5,831 nucleotides of DNA. Origin: JBHHYS01 sp046757645. Lineage in GTDB: Bacteria > Acidobacteriota > Terriglobia > Acidiferrales > 2-02-FULL-67-57. The notes under the pieces were generated by a model. That model did no database searches, was not told where the DNA came from, and was given only the letters and a program-made list of their open reading frames with translations. A program made the position numbers and the translations under genes. Shown piece by piece: positions 1 through 5,512 of the stretch; positions within the stretch are counted from its first letter, which is position 1; each line of letters opens with the position of its first letter. The stretch is taken from positions 1 to 5,831 of the forward strand of contig JBHHYS010000124.1 of the NCBI GenBank assembly GCA_046757645.1, given 5' to 3'.

Positions 1-54
1 GAGCAGCTCTACCGCGCCTTCGCCCTCTTGCGCGGCCATCCCTACCCGAAGTAG
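1..54 (+). CDS. 3' end of an unidentified upstream gene (partial)
   Basis: Reading from base 1 gives 17 codons (EQLYRAFALLRGHPYPK) ending in TAG at 52-54. The frame is open to the window edge, uses the GC-rich third positions typical of its neighbours, and stops 15 bases before the cobO start, as expected for the last codons of a preceding gene in the same operon. I do not recognise the family from this tail. It could also be a chance open frame, because only 54 bases are visible. Confidence 0.5.
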   Translation, partial: EQLYRAFALLRGHPYPK

Positions 55-57
55 AGT

Positions 58-62
58 CGGGA
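58..62 (+). promoter_or_regulatory. Probable ribosome binding site of cobO
   Basis: CGGGA lies 7 bases before the ATG at 70. It is a modest Shine-Dalgarno match, but it supports that ATG as the start. No promoter or cobalamin riboswitch fits into the 15 bases between the upstream stop codon and this gene, so any such control would lie outside the window. Confidence 0.45.
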
Positions 63-69
63 CTTTCTC

Positions 70-609
70 ATGGCCGAAGCTCAAAAGAAGGGGTTAATCA
101 TCGTGCACACGGGTCCGGGCAAGGGGAAGACGACCGCGGCGCTCGGCCTAGCCTTCCGCGCCGTAGGCAGCGGGCTGAAGGTTCTCATGGTGCAGTTCAT
201 CAAAGGTTCCTGGCACTATGGCGAGCTCGACGCCGCCAAGCTTTTGGGCGAGGACCAGTTTGTCATCCGCCCCATGGGTGGTGGGTTTGTGAAGTTGGGC
301 GGGGAGATCGACCCCGAGGACAAGCGGGCGGCGGAGGAAGCTTGGGCGTTTGCCCGCCAGAAGCTTTTTTCCGGCGAATTCGATATGATTATTCTCGACG
401 AGATCAACTATGCGATCAGCTACGGCTTGGTCCCGGTCGGCGGGGTGGCGGAGACGCTGAAGCAGAAGCCGGAGGCGGTGCACGTGGTGCTGACCGGCCG
501 CAGCGCCCCCCGTGAGCTCATCGAGCTGGCGGACCTGGTCACCGAGATGCGCGAGGTCAAGCATCCCTACCAGAAGGGCATTCCAGCCCAGCGCGGCATC
601 GAATACTAA
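70..609 (+). CDS. cobO: Cob(I)yrinic acid a,c-diamide / cobalamin adenosyltransferase (CobO/BtuR/CobA type)
   Basis: This 179-residue cytoplasmic enzyme should transfer the adenosyl group of ATP to the cobalt of reduced corrinoids, making the coenzyme form of B12. A P-loop GPGKGKTT lies at residues 15-22, followed by the family segment VQFIKG at 41-46 and a Walker B-like ILDE at 108-111. The C-terminus (LTGR, then ELADLVTEMREVKHPYQKG up to GIEY) matches the family from start to end. Compared with the E. coli protein of about 196 residues it lacks most of the N-terminal helix region. The GF pair conserved near the corrinoid site is present (F73), but position 75 is Lys where I recall Trp in the Salmonella enzyme. 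No other cobalamin gene is visible, so a salvage or a de novo role cannot be decided. The family assignment is secure. Confidence 0.93.
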   Translation: MAEAQKKGLIIVHTGPGKGKTTAALGLAFRAVGSGLKVLMVQFIKGSWHYGELDAAKLLGEDQFVIRPMGGGFVKLGGEIDPEDKRAAEEAWAFARQKLFSGEFDMIILDEINYAISYGLVPVGGVAETLKQKPEAVHVVLTGRSAPRELIELADLVTEMREVKHPYQKGIPAQRGIEY

Positions 610-640
610 GTACGGAGTGCCAAGTACCGAGTACCACTAT
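599..640 (+). repeat. Degenerate 7-base tandem repeat at the cobO-accD junction
   Basis: Consecutive heptamers read TCGAATA, CTAAGTA, CGGAGTG, CCAAGTA, CCGAGTA, CCACTAT, with consensus CCRAGTA. Units 2 to 5 (606-633) are clear; the first and last are weak. The self-complementary tetramer GTAC recurs in register at 610, 624 and 631, with GTGC at 617 and ATAC at 603. The array covers the last codons and stop of cobO and reaches the accD start, so it supplies the whole 29-base intergenic stretch. I have an unverified impression of similar GTAC-heptamer strings between genes in Acidobacteriota genomes. Confidence 0.75.
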
Positions 641-1487
641 GGCCTGGTTTCGGCGAGAAAAAAAGCGGCTGGAAGCGCCTCGCCCCGAGGACCGCAAGCT
701 GCGCACCGAAGGCCTGTGGCTGAAATGCGACGGCTGCCGCACCATCGTTTGGAAAAAAGACCTGGAGGCCAACCTCAGCGTCTGCCCGCGCTGCCAGTAT
801 CACTACCGCATCGTGGCCCGCCGCCGCTTGGAGCTGCTCTTTGACGCCGGGCGCTACACGGAACACGATGCCAACTTGGCTTCCACCGACCCGTTGAAAT
901 TTCTCGACACCAAAAGATACGACGACCGCCTGCGGGCCGCGGAGAAAGCCACCGGAATGAAGGACGCCATCCTCTTTGGCGAAGGGACGCTAGCTGGCCG
1001 TCCCGTGCAAGTGGGGGCCATGGAGTTCGGCTTTATCGGCGGCTCCATGGGGGCGGTGGTGGGCGAAAAGGTGACGCGCGGCATCGAACGCTCGCTCGTG
1101 AGCCGCACGCCGCTGATTATTGTTTCCTGCTCCGGGGGCGCGCGGATGATGGAGGGGGTGGTCAGCCTGATGCAGATGGCCAAGATCAGCGCGGCGCTCG
1201 CCCGGCTGGACGATGAGCGCATCCCTTACATCAGCGTGCTCACCAACCCCACCACCGGCGGCGTCACCGCCTGCTACGCCATGCTGGGCGACCTGAACAT
1301 CGCCGAGCCCGGGGCGCTGATCGGCTTCGCCGGCCCCCGGGTCATCGAGCAAACCATCCGCCAGAAACTCCCCGAAGGCTTCCAGCGCAGCGAGTTTCTG
1401 CGGGAAAAGGGCTTCCTGGACGCTGTCGTCCACCGCAAAGACATCAAGAACTATCTCGCCGAGGCCCTCAACTTTATGTCGGCGTAG
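639..1487 (+). CDS. accD: Acetyl-CoA carboxylase carboxyltransferase subunit beta
   Basis: This 282-residue subunit pairs with AccA to move the carboxyl group from carboxybiotin to acetyl-CoA, giving malonyl-CoA for fatty acid synthesis. The N-terminus MAWF is typical of the family. It is followed by a four-cysteine zinc ribbon (C30, C33, C49, C52; spacing CX2C-X15-CX2C). The crotonase-like carboxyltransferase domain follows, with SGGARMMEG at 165-173 and NPTTGG ending at residue 208, whose paired glycines are in the expected place for the oxyanion hole. The tail GFAGPRVIEQTIRQKLPEGFQ and the region around FLREKGFLDAVV are family hallmarks. Length is normal (about 280 to 305). No good Shine-Dalgarno precedes the ATG because a heptamer repeat occupies that space; GGAG at 614-617 is about 21 bases away. 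accA is not in the window. Confidence 0.97.
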   Translation: MAWFRREKKRLEAPRPEDRKLRTEGLWLKCDGCRTIVWKKDLEANLSVCPRCQYHYRIVARRRLELLFDAGRYTEHDANLASTDPLKFLDTKRYDDRLRAAEKATGMKDAILFGEGTLAGRPVQVGAMEFGFIGGSMGAVVGEKVTRGIERSLVSRTPLIIVSCSGGARMMEGVVSLMQMAKISAALARLDDERIPYISVLTNPTTGGVTACYAMLGDLNIAEPGALIGFAGPRVIEQTIRQKLPEGFQRSEFLREKGFLDAVVHRKDIKNYLAEALNFMSA

Positions 1488-1525
1488 CCAGCGGCGCGCG
1501 GACGGTTCCGCCCGTGGAGAAGCTC

Positions 1526-1529
1526 GAGG
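1526..1529 (+). promoter_or_regulatory. Probable ribosome binding site of folC
   Basis: GAGG ends 9 bases before the ATG at 1539. That ATG is the first possible start in its frame after the accD stop, since the intervening in-frame codons contain no ATG, GTG or TTG, so the start is well constrained. Confidence 0.5.
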
Positions 1530-1538
1530 CCCTGCTTT

Positions 1539-2921
1539 ATGGGATTCAGTTACAACCAAGCGGTCGAGCGGTTGCTCTGGCTGGGGCATGAAGGGCGCAG
1601 CCTGAAGTGGGATTTGAAGAACGTCCGCGCGGTACTGGAGCGCCTCGCCCATCCGGAACGGACGTTCGCGAGCGTGCACATCGCCGGCACCAACGGCAAG
1701 GGTTCGGTGGCGGCGATGGTCGCCTCCATCCTGCGTGCGGCTGGCTACCGCACTGGGCTCTACACCTCACCGCATCTGGTGCGCATCAACGAGCGCATCG
1801 GGGTGAATGGCCGCGCCATCACCGACGACGACTTTGCCCGCGCCTTCAATGCCGTTGCCGGCAGCATCGAAGCGCTGCTCGCGGAAAACCTTCTGCCCAA
1901 TCACCCCAGCTACTTCGAGTGCCTCACCGCCATGGCCCTGTGGCACTTTGCCCGCGTCGGCGTGGAGATCGCTGTTCTCGAGGTGGGGATGGGTGGGCGG
2001 CTGGACGCCACCAATGTGGTCACGCCTGAAGTCGCTGTCATCACCCCGATCGATTTCGACCACGAGCGCTATCTCGGCCACTCCATCGCGCAAATCGCCG
2101 CGGAGAAGGCGGGGATCCTCAAGCCTGGCGTTCCTGTGGTCCACGCCGCCGAACACCCCCGAGCCCGCCAGGTGGTGGCGGCGCAGGCGGCGGCGGTCGA
2201 GGCGCCGGTGGTGGATGTGGAATCCGACTATCGCGCCGAGCAGGTTCGTACCAGCGACTTCGGCCGCTACGAGTGGCTGCTCCGCACGGCCGACGGTTTT
2301 GCCTTGACTCTTGCGCCCCGCTTGCGGGGAGCCTTCCAGATGGGGAATGCACTGCTGGCGGTGGCCGCGGCCCGGCAACTCGCAGCCCGCGGCTGGGCCA
2401 TTTCCGCGCCCGCCATGGCCGAGGGAATTGCCACCACGCGGTGGAGGGGGCGGATGGAGTTGGTGCGGCGCGAGCCACTGGTGTTTCTTGACGGCGCCCA
2501 CAATCCCGCCGGCGCGCGCCAGGTATTGCGCTTCTGGGAGGAGCACCTCAGCGGGCGCCGCCTTCACCTGGTTTACGGAACCTTGCGCGACAAAGCGGTC
2601 GGGGAGGTGGCTGAGCTGCTGTTTCCCGCCGCAGCCCGTGTGGTCGTCACCGAATCGGCGAGCCCGCGGGCGGCCAGCAGCGAGCGGTTGGGTCGGCTGG
2701 CGCGCACATTCAACCCGAACGTGGCGGTCGAACCTGTGCCGGCACGCGCCCTGGCCCGGGGGTTGGACGCTGCCCGCCGGGAGGAGGTTGTGTTTGTTAC
2801 CGGGTCGCTTTTTTTGGTGGGCGACTGCCAGCAGGCGCTGGCTGCACAGCCACCGGTCTCGACGAGGACGCCGGCCAGCGTGGCCGCTGTCGAAACCATT
2901 CCGGGCGGCCACCCGGCCTAG
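1539..2921 (+). CDS. folC: Bifunctional dihydrofolate synthase / folylpolyglutamate synthase
   Basis: This 460-residue Mur-ligase-family enzyme adds glutamate with ATP to dihydropteroate and/or to tetrahydrofolate. The P-loop GTNGKGS is at 50-56, TSPHL at 76-80 and the metal/ATP-site segment VLEVGMGGRLDAT at 146-158. ITPIDFDH and the EKAGILKPG segment follow, and the C-terminal ligase domain opens with FLDGAHNP around D318. All are canonical FolC signatures in order. The protein is somewhat longer than the usual 420 to 430 residues. The last 25 or so residues are Pro/Ala/Thr-rich and look like a disordered tail. Whether it has both activities cannot be told from motifs alone. It follows accD by 51 bases in the same reading frame, as in the E. 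coli accD-folC pair. Its stop codon lies inside the left arm of the inverted repeat that bounds the next gap. Confidence 0.96.
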   Translation: MGFSYNQAVERLLWLGHEGRSLKWDLKNVRAVLERLAHPERTFASVHIAGTNGKGSVAAMVASILRAAGYRTGLYTSPHLVRINERIGVNGRAITDDDFARAFNAVAGSIEALLAENLLPNHPSYFECLTAMALWHFARVGVEIAVLEVGMGGRLDATNVVTPEVAVITPIDFDHERYLGHSIAQIAAEKAGILKPGVPVVHAAEHPRARQVVAAQAAAVEAPVVDVESDYRAEQVRTSDFGRYEWLLRTADGFALTLAPRLRGAFQMGNALLAVAAARQLAARGWAISAPAMAEGIATTRWRGRMELVRREPLVFLDGAHNPAGARQVLRFWEEHLSGRRLHLVYGTLRDKAVGEVAELLFPAAARVVVTESASPRAASSERLGRLARTFNPNVAVEPVPARALARGLDAARREEVVFVTGSLFLVGDCQQALAAQPPVSTRTPASVAAVETIPGGHPA

Positions 2922-2936
2922 TGCCGCTCCAACCGA

Positions 2937-2956
2937 TTGGGCCCGATGGGGCCTAG
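2937..2956 (+). other. GC-rich hairpin just after folC
   Basis: Bases 2937-2944 (TTGGGCCC) pair with 2949-2956 (GGGCCTAG) around a GATG loop. This gives eight pairs including two G-T wobbles. It lies 16 bases past the folC stop, where a terminator could be, but no run of T follows, so it is not a canonical intrinsic terminator. It may slow or end transcription, or it may simply be part of the surrounding repeat element. Confidence 0.4.
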
Positions 2957-2971
2957 CTGGGTGCTGAAAAA

Positions 2972-3083
2972 GTCGTTCAAGCTCTCATCCTGAAGGGTTG
3001 AAGGCGACGAAGAATCTCGCAACCTGTTGAGTGTTTCACAGGAGGGATTCTTCGCTGCGCTCAGATTGACACCATGACACGAC
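2972..3083. repeat. Inner palindromic REP/MITE-like repeat
   Basis: The two halves are imperfect inverted copies. GTCGT at 2972 answers ACGAC at 3079-3083. TCATCCTGA at 2985-2993 answers TCAGATTGA at 3061-3069 (7 of 9). CGAAGAATC at 3008-3016 is exactly complementary to GATTCTTCG at 3046-3054. The central loop is about 29 bases. The right half, GATTCTTCGCTGCGCTCAG followed by a TGACA-like end, resembles a dispersed intergenic repeat I have seen in many environmental bacterial genomes; that recognition is from memory. There is no coding capacity. It is nested inside the larger 2916-3193 inverted repeat. Confidence 0.55.
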
Positions 3084-3111
3084 CAACCCTTTTTGCGCAG
3101 CGTGCGCGGAG

Positions 3112-3133
3112 TCACCCGGACAATATCGGGTGA
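3112..3133. promoter_or_regulatory. Perfect 7-bp inverted repeat upstream of plsC
   Basis: TCACCCG at 3112-3118 is exactly complementary to CGGGTGA at 3127-3133 across an 8-base AT-richer spacer, GACAATAT. It lies about 60 bases before the likely plsC start and about 30 bases before a possible -10 box. A dyad with this spacing could be an operator for a dimeric repressor or a hairpin in a leader transcript. The function is inferred only from symmetry and position. Confidence 0.4.
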
Positions 3134-3163
3134 GAACTCAAACAAACGTCGTGGTTGGCCGGT

Positions 3164-3169
3164 CATAAT
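3164..3169 (+). promoter_or_regulatory. Possible -10 promoter element for plsC operon
   Basis: CATAAT differs from TATAAT at one base and lies in the only clearly AT-rich patch of the region (3164-3175), about 25 bases before the proposed plsC ATG. No recognisable -35 hexamer sits 16 to 19 bases upstream (the sequence there is AACAAA-like), so support is weak. A promoter here would fit the only large gap in the gene cluster. Confidence 0.25.
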
Positions 3170-3194
3170 AAATAAGTTGGAACGGCACTCGGCA

Positions 3195-3935
3195 ATGGGG
3201 TGGCTGCTCGACAGGGTGGGGTTTGTGCGTTCGCTGCTCTTCACCATTCCTTTGATTTACCTCTACACCATCGCCATGGGCCTGGCGTCGTGGCTGGTGT
3301 CGCCGTTCGACCCGCAGGGCACCCGCCAGCACGGCTGCGCCCGGCTGTGGTCGCGCCTGATCCTGGCCACCTGCCTGGCCCGCGTGCGCCTGCGGGGGCT
3401 GGAGAAGTTGGAGCCGGGCAAGCACTACGTCTACATCTCCAATCACCAGAGCTATCTGGACATCCCCATCTTGTTTGCTCACCTGCCCGTGCCATTTCGC
3501 ATCATGGCCAAGGCCTCGCTCTTTCCCATCCCGTTTCTGGGCTGGCACCTGCGCCGCACCGGCCACCTGCCCATCGGGCGCACGAATCCTCTGGCCTCGG
3601 CCCGGCGCCTGCTCCAAGCAGTGAACTACATTCGCCAGGGCCATTCGGTGGTAGTTTTCGCCGAAGGCGGGCGCAGCATCAGCGGTCGCATCGAGGAGTT
3701 CAAGACCGGCATCTTTTTGGCCGCCATCAAGATGGGCGCCCCGGTGGTGCCCGTCACCATCGCCGGCTCCCGGCGCCTGTTGCCATCGCACTCCTGGCAC
3801 ATCCGCCCGGGCCGGGTGGAGGTCATCATCGATTCACCGGTCGCCACCGCGGGCCTGGATAAGTCTCAACTGGACGAGCTGGTGGCCCGAGTGCGGCAGC
3901 GCATTGAAGAGAATTTCCGGGGAGCGTCGCTATGA
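3195..3935 (+). CDS. plsC: 1-acyl-sn-glycerol-3-phosphate acyltransferase family protein (PlsC-like)
   Basis: From the ATG at 3195 this is 246 residues. It should acylate lysophosphatidic acid at position 2 at the inner membrane, making phosphatidic acid for phospholipids. Residues about 10-35 form a hydrophobic membrane segment. The catalytic HX4D motif is NHQSYLD at 83-89 (H84, D89). PIGR supplies the motif II arginine. Motif III is FAEGGRS at 155-161 instead of the usual FPEGTRS, keeping Glu and Arg. VPVTIAG is motif IV. The frame stays open upstream to a TTG at 3093, but those residues would be encoded by the repeat element and do not resemble a PlsC N-terminus, so 3195 is preferred despite a weak ribosome site (GGAA about 12 bases upstream). 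The stop overlaps the next gene by four bases. Exact substrate is unproven. Confidence 0.87.
   Translation: MGWLLDRVGFVRSLLFTIPLIYLYTIAMGLASWLVSPFDPQGTRQHGCARLWSRLILATCLARVRLRGLEKLEPGKHYVYISNHQSYLDIPILFAHLPVPFRIMAKASLFPIPFLGWHLRRTGHLPIGRTNPLASARRLLQAVNYIRQGHSVVVFAEGGRSISGRIEEFKTGIFLAAIKMGAPVVPVTIAGSRRLLPSHSWHIRPGRVEVIIDSPVATAGLDKSQLDELVARVRQRIEENFRGASL
3919..3924 (+). promoter_or_regulatory. Ribosome binding site of the SDR gene
   Basis: GGGGAG lies within the 3' end of plsC, 7 bases before the ATG at 3932. With the ATGA stop/start overlap it indicates translational coupling of the two genes. Confidence 0.65.
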
Positions 3936-4696
3936 TTCGACTGACGGGGAAGATTGCGGTGATTACCGGGGGCTCGCGGGGCATCGGGGCCGCCACGGTG
4001 AAGCTGTTTGCGGAAGCCGGTGCGCAGGTTGTTTTCAGCTATCACCGCCACCGGCGGGCGGCGGAAGAGGTGGCCCGGCAGGCGCGCGGCTTCGGCGGGG
4101 AAGCGATGCCGGTGCGCGCGGACTTGAGCCGCGTGGGCGACGCCCGGGCGCTCCTCCGCCGCACGGTGCGCCGCTTCGGCCGGCTGGACATCCTGGTGGC
4201 CAATGCGGGTATTTGGAACGTTGAGGATATTCCCATTGAAGAGCTGGGCGAACGCGATTGGGATCGAATGATCGAAACCAACCTGAAGTCCGTGTACGCT
4301 GTGGTGCGTTTTGCCGTAGCGGAGATGAAGCGGCGGGGCGATGGGCGCATCATCGCCATCTCCTCCACCGCCGGGCAGCGCGGCGAGGCCTTCCACAGCC
4401 ACTACGCCGCCACCAAAGGGGCCATCATCAGCTTCGTCAAGGGGCTGTCCACAGAACTGGCTCCCCACAACATTCTGGTGAATTGCGTGGCGCCAGGCTG
4501 GGTGAATACGGAGATGTCGCGGCCGGTGCTGGCGCGCCCGAAGGCGCGTCGCGGGGTTGAGGCCCAGATCCCCCTGGGGCGGGTGGCCGCGCCGGAAGAG
4601 ATTGCCGGGCCCATTCTGTTTCTGGCCTCCGAGCTGGCAACGTTTATGACCGGGGAAATCGTGAATGTAAACGGGGGCGCGGTTCTGGTAGGCTAG
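3932..4696 (+). CDS. SDR-family NAD(P)-dependent oxidoreductase (FabG-like)
   Basis: This 254-residue classical short-chain dehydrogenase/reductase has the cofactor motif TGGSRGIG at 12-19, NAG at 91-93, N117, S145 and the catalytic Y158xxxK162, so the full Asn-Ser-Tyr-Lys set is present. The Arg within TGGSRGIG (R16) favours NADP(H). The segment NCVAPGWVNTEM and the C-terminal TGEIVNVNGGA are typical of 3-oxoacyl-ACP reductase (FabG)-like members. It overlaps plsC by ATGA, which suggests a linked role in fatty acid or lipid metabolism, but SDR substrates cannot be read from sequence and the true FabG may be elsewhere in the genome. It is followed by an exported-protein gene after only 7 bases. 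Confidence 0.93.
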   Translation: MIRLTGKIAVITGGSRGIGAATVKLFAEAGAQVVFSYHRHRRAAEEVARQARGFGGEAMPVRADLSRVGDARALLRRTVRRFGRLDILVANAGIWNVEDIPIEELGERDWDRMIETNLKSVYAVVRFAVAEMKRRGDGRIIAISSTAGQRGEAFHSHYAATKGAIISFVKGLSTELAPHNILVNCVAPGWVNTEMSRPVLARPKARRGVEAQIPLGRVAAPEEIAGPILFLASELATFMTGEIVNVNGGAVLVG

Positions 4697-4703
4697 AAAA
4701 GTT

Positions 4704-5495
4704 ATGCGTCAACAACTGGTCATGGCGTTGCTGGCGGTGATGCTGACGGCGAGCGGTGCGGCCGCCGCGCAAGAAACCGAGCCCTTGCCGGGAGCGACGA
4801 AAGCCCAGGAAATCCTCGACCGCACCATCGAGGCGCTGGGCGGGGAGACGTTTCTGGCGGTGCGCGACATTACCCGCCGCGGCCGCCTCTACAGCTTCAG
4901 TCGGGGCCAGTTGGCCAGCCCGGGCGATCGCTTTCTCGACTACGTCAAGTTTCCGGGCAAGGAACGGCTGGAGTTGGGCAAGAAGGGCAAGATTGTTTAT
5001 GTCAACGACAACGACCAGGGTTGGGAACTCGACCGCCAGGGTGTGCGCGAGCAGACCCCGGAGCAGATCGAACGCTTTCAGGAAGGCAACCGGCGCGACC
5101 TGGAGTACCTGCTTCGCGTTCGGGTTCAGCAGGAGCGGATGCAGCTCTACTATCTGGGCCGGGAGTTTGCCGACAACCGCCGCGTCCAGGTGCTGGAACT
5201 GGTGGACGAACGCAACGACAGCATCAAACTTCTGATCGACGCCCGCACCTACTTGCCCTCGCAAATGCGCTACCGCGAGCGCGAGCCTTTGAGCGGTGAG
5301 TGGGTTGAAACGGTTGAATACTATGGAAAATACGTAGCCGTCCAGGGCATCCAAACCCCCATGCAACTGACCCGGGAGCGGAACGGGTTGAGGACCCTAG
5401 AGGTGCACTTCGAAGAGGTCAAATACAACACCGGCGTGCCGGACACGCTCTTTACCCGGGCGGCGCTCGAAGAGCGCTGGCAGAAGATCAAGTGA
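4704..5495 (+). CDS. Secreted/periplasmic protein of unknown function, possibly LolA-like fold
   Basis: The protein has 263 residues. It starts with a clear Sec signal peptide: R2, a hydrophobic stretch at about 5-14, and an AAA motif at 20-22, predicting cleavage before Q23. There is no cysteine anywhere, so it is not a lipoprotein. The mature part begins with a helix (AQEILDRTIEALGG) followed by many alternating polar/hydrophobic strands with Tyr, Arg and Glu. This pattern recalls the half-barrel fold of outer-membrane lipoprotein-sorting (LolA/LolB-like) proteins. That is a fold-level guess; no catalytic motif is visible. It lies 7 bases after the SDR gene and 17 bases before hslV, so it is probably cotranscribed. 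The ribosome site is weak (GGTAGG about 11 bases before ATG, within the preceding gene). Confidence 0.85.
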   Translation: MRQQLVMALLAVMLTASGAAAAQETEPLPGATKAQEILDRTIEALGGETFLAVRDITRRGRLYSFSRGQLASPGDRFLDYVKFPGKERLELGKKGKIVYVNDNDQGWELDRQGVREQTPEQIERFQEGNRRDLEYLLRVRVQQERMQLYYLGREFADNRRVQVLELVDERNDSIKLLIDARTYLPSQMRYREREPLSGEWVETVEYYGKYVAVQGIQTPMQLTRERNGLRTLEVHFEEVKYNTGVPDTLFTRAALEERWQKIK

Positions 5496-5502
5496 GGGGA
5501 GG
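5496..5502 (+). promoter_or_regulatory. Ribosome binding site that fixes the hslV start
   Basis: GGGGAGG begins right after the preceding stop codon and ends 10 bases before the ATG at 5513. Neither the later in-frame ATG at 5534 nor the GTG at 5558 has such a site, so the longest N-terminus is the best supported one. This matters because it places about 20 residues in front of the catalytic threonine. Confidence 0.6.
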
Positions 5503-5512
5503 CAGTGGTAGA

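Larger units (their letters stand above)
2916..3193. repeat. Inverted-repeat-bounded intergenic element (MITE/REPIN-like candidate)
   Basis: The left arm at 2916-2933 reads GCCTAGTGCCGCTCCAAC. The right arm at 3176-3193 is GTTGGAACGGCACTCGGC, whose reverse complement matches the left arm at 16 of 18 positions. The arms fill the folC-plsC gap from edge to edge: the folC TAG (2919-2921) is in the left arm and the likely plsC ATG (3195) follows the right arm by one base. The interior has no convincing gene but carries several smaller inverted repeats. No target-site duplication is evident just outside the arms. It could be a non-autonomous mobile element, a pair of REP units, or a structured untranslated region. 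Confidence 0.5.

Noticed and set aside
657..664. A_AAA_AAG slippery heptamer at codons 7-9 of accD, in the correct register for -1 frameshifting
   Set aside because: It follows directly from Glu-Lys-Lys codons in a basic N-terminus. The -1 frame gives an Ala/Arg/Pro-rich product ending at 844 with no recognisable domain, and I see no clear stimulatory structure.
512..844. 110-codon plus-strand open frame spanning the cobO-accD junction
   Set aside because: It is out of frame with both secure genes, begins inside cobO, and has an Arg/Ser/Pro-biased translation.
1498..1511. Small hairpin GCGGA-CGGT-TCCGC between accD and folC
   Set aside because: It has only five pairs and no T-run, in GC-rich sequence. 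It is not distinguishable from chance and is unlikely to end transcription between two commonly coexpressed genes.
990..1679. A 229-codon minus-strand open frame across accD and the start of folC
   Set aside because: It overlaps two secure genes and its translation shows only compositional bias.
2806..2818. Run of seven T near the end of folC, also a slippery-type heptamer
   Set aside because: It encodes Leu-Phe-Leu within the normal FolC C-terminal core. Alternative-frame products are short and without features, and no hairpin precedes it to make a terminator.
1767..2912. A 381-codon open frame on the minus strand across folC
   Set aside because: It is antisense to an unmistakable folC, has a low-complexity Arg/Gly/His/Pro-rich translation and no family motif. 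Long antisense frames are expected in GC-rich coding DNA.
3095..3107. GCGCA-GCG-TGCGC mini-hairpin next to a run of T
   Set aside because: The T-run precedes the hairpin on the + strand. On the minus strand the hairpin is followed by A rather than T, so it is not a terminator in either direction.
3074..3133. A small open frame (ATG to TGA, 19 codons, MTRPTLFAQ...) in the gap
   Set aside because: There is no Shine-Dalgarno, it spans the repeat edge and both arms of the dyad, and nothing resembles a known leader peptide.
3093..3194. Upstream extension of plsC from a TTG at 3093
   Set aside because: The extra 34 residues are encoded by the repeat-containing gap, lack PlsC similarity and precede the natural hydrophobic N-terminus. 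No ribosome site supports the TTG.
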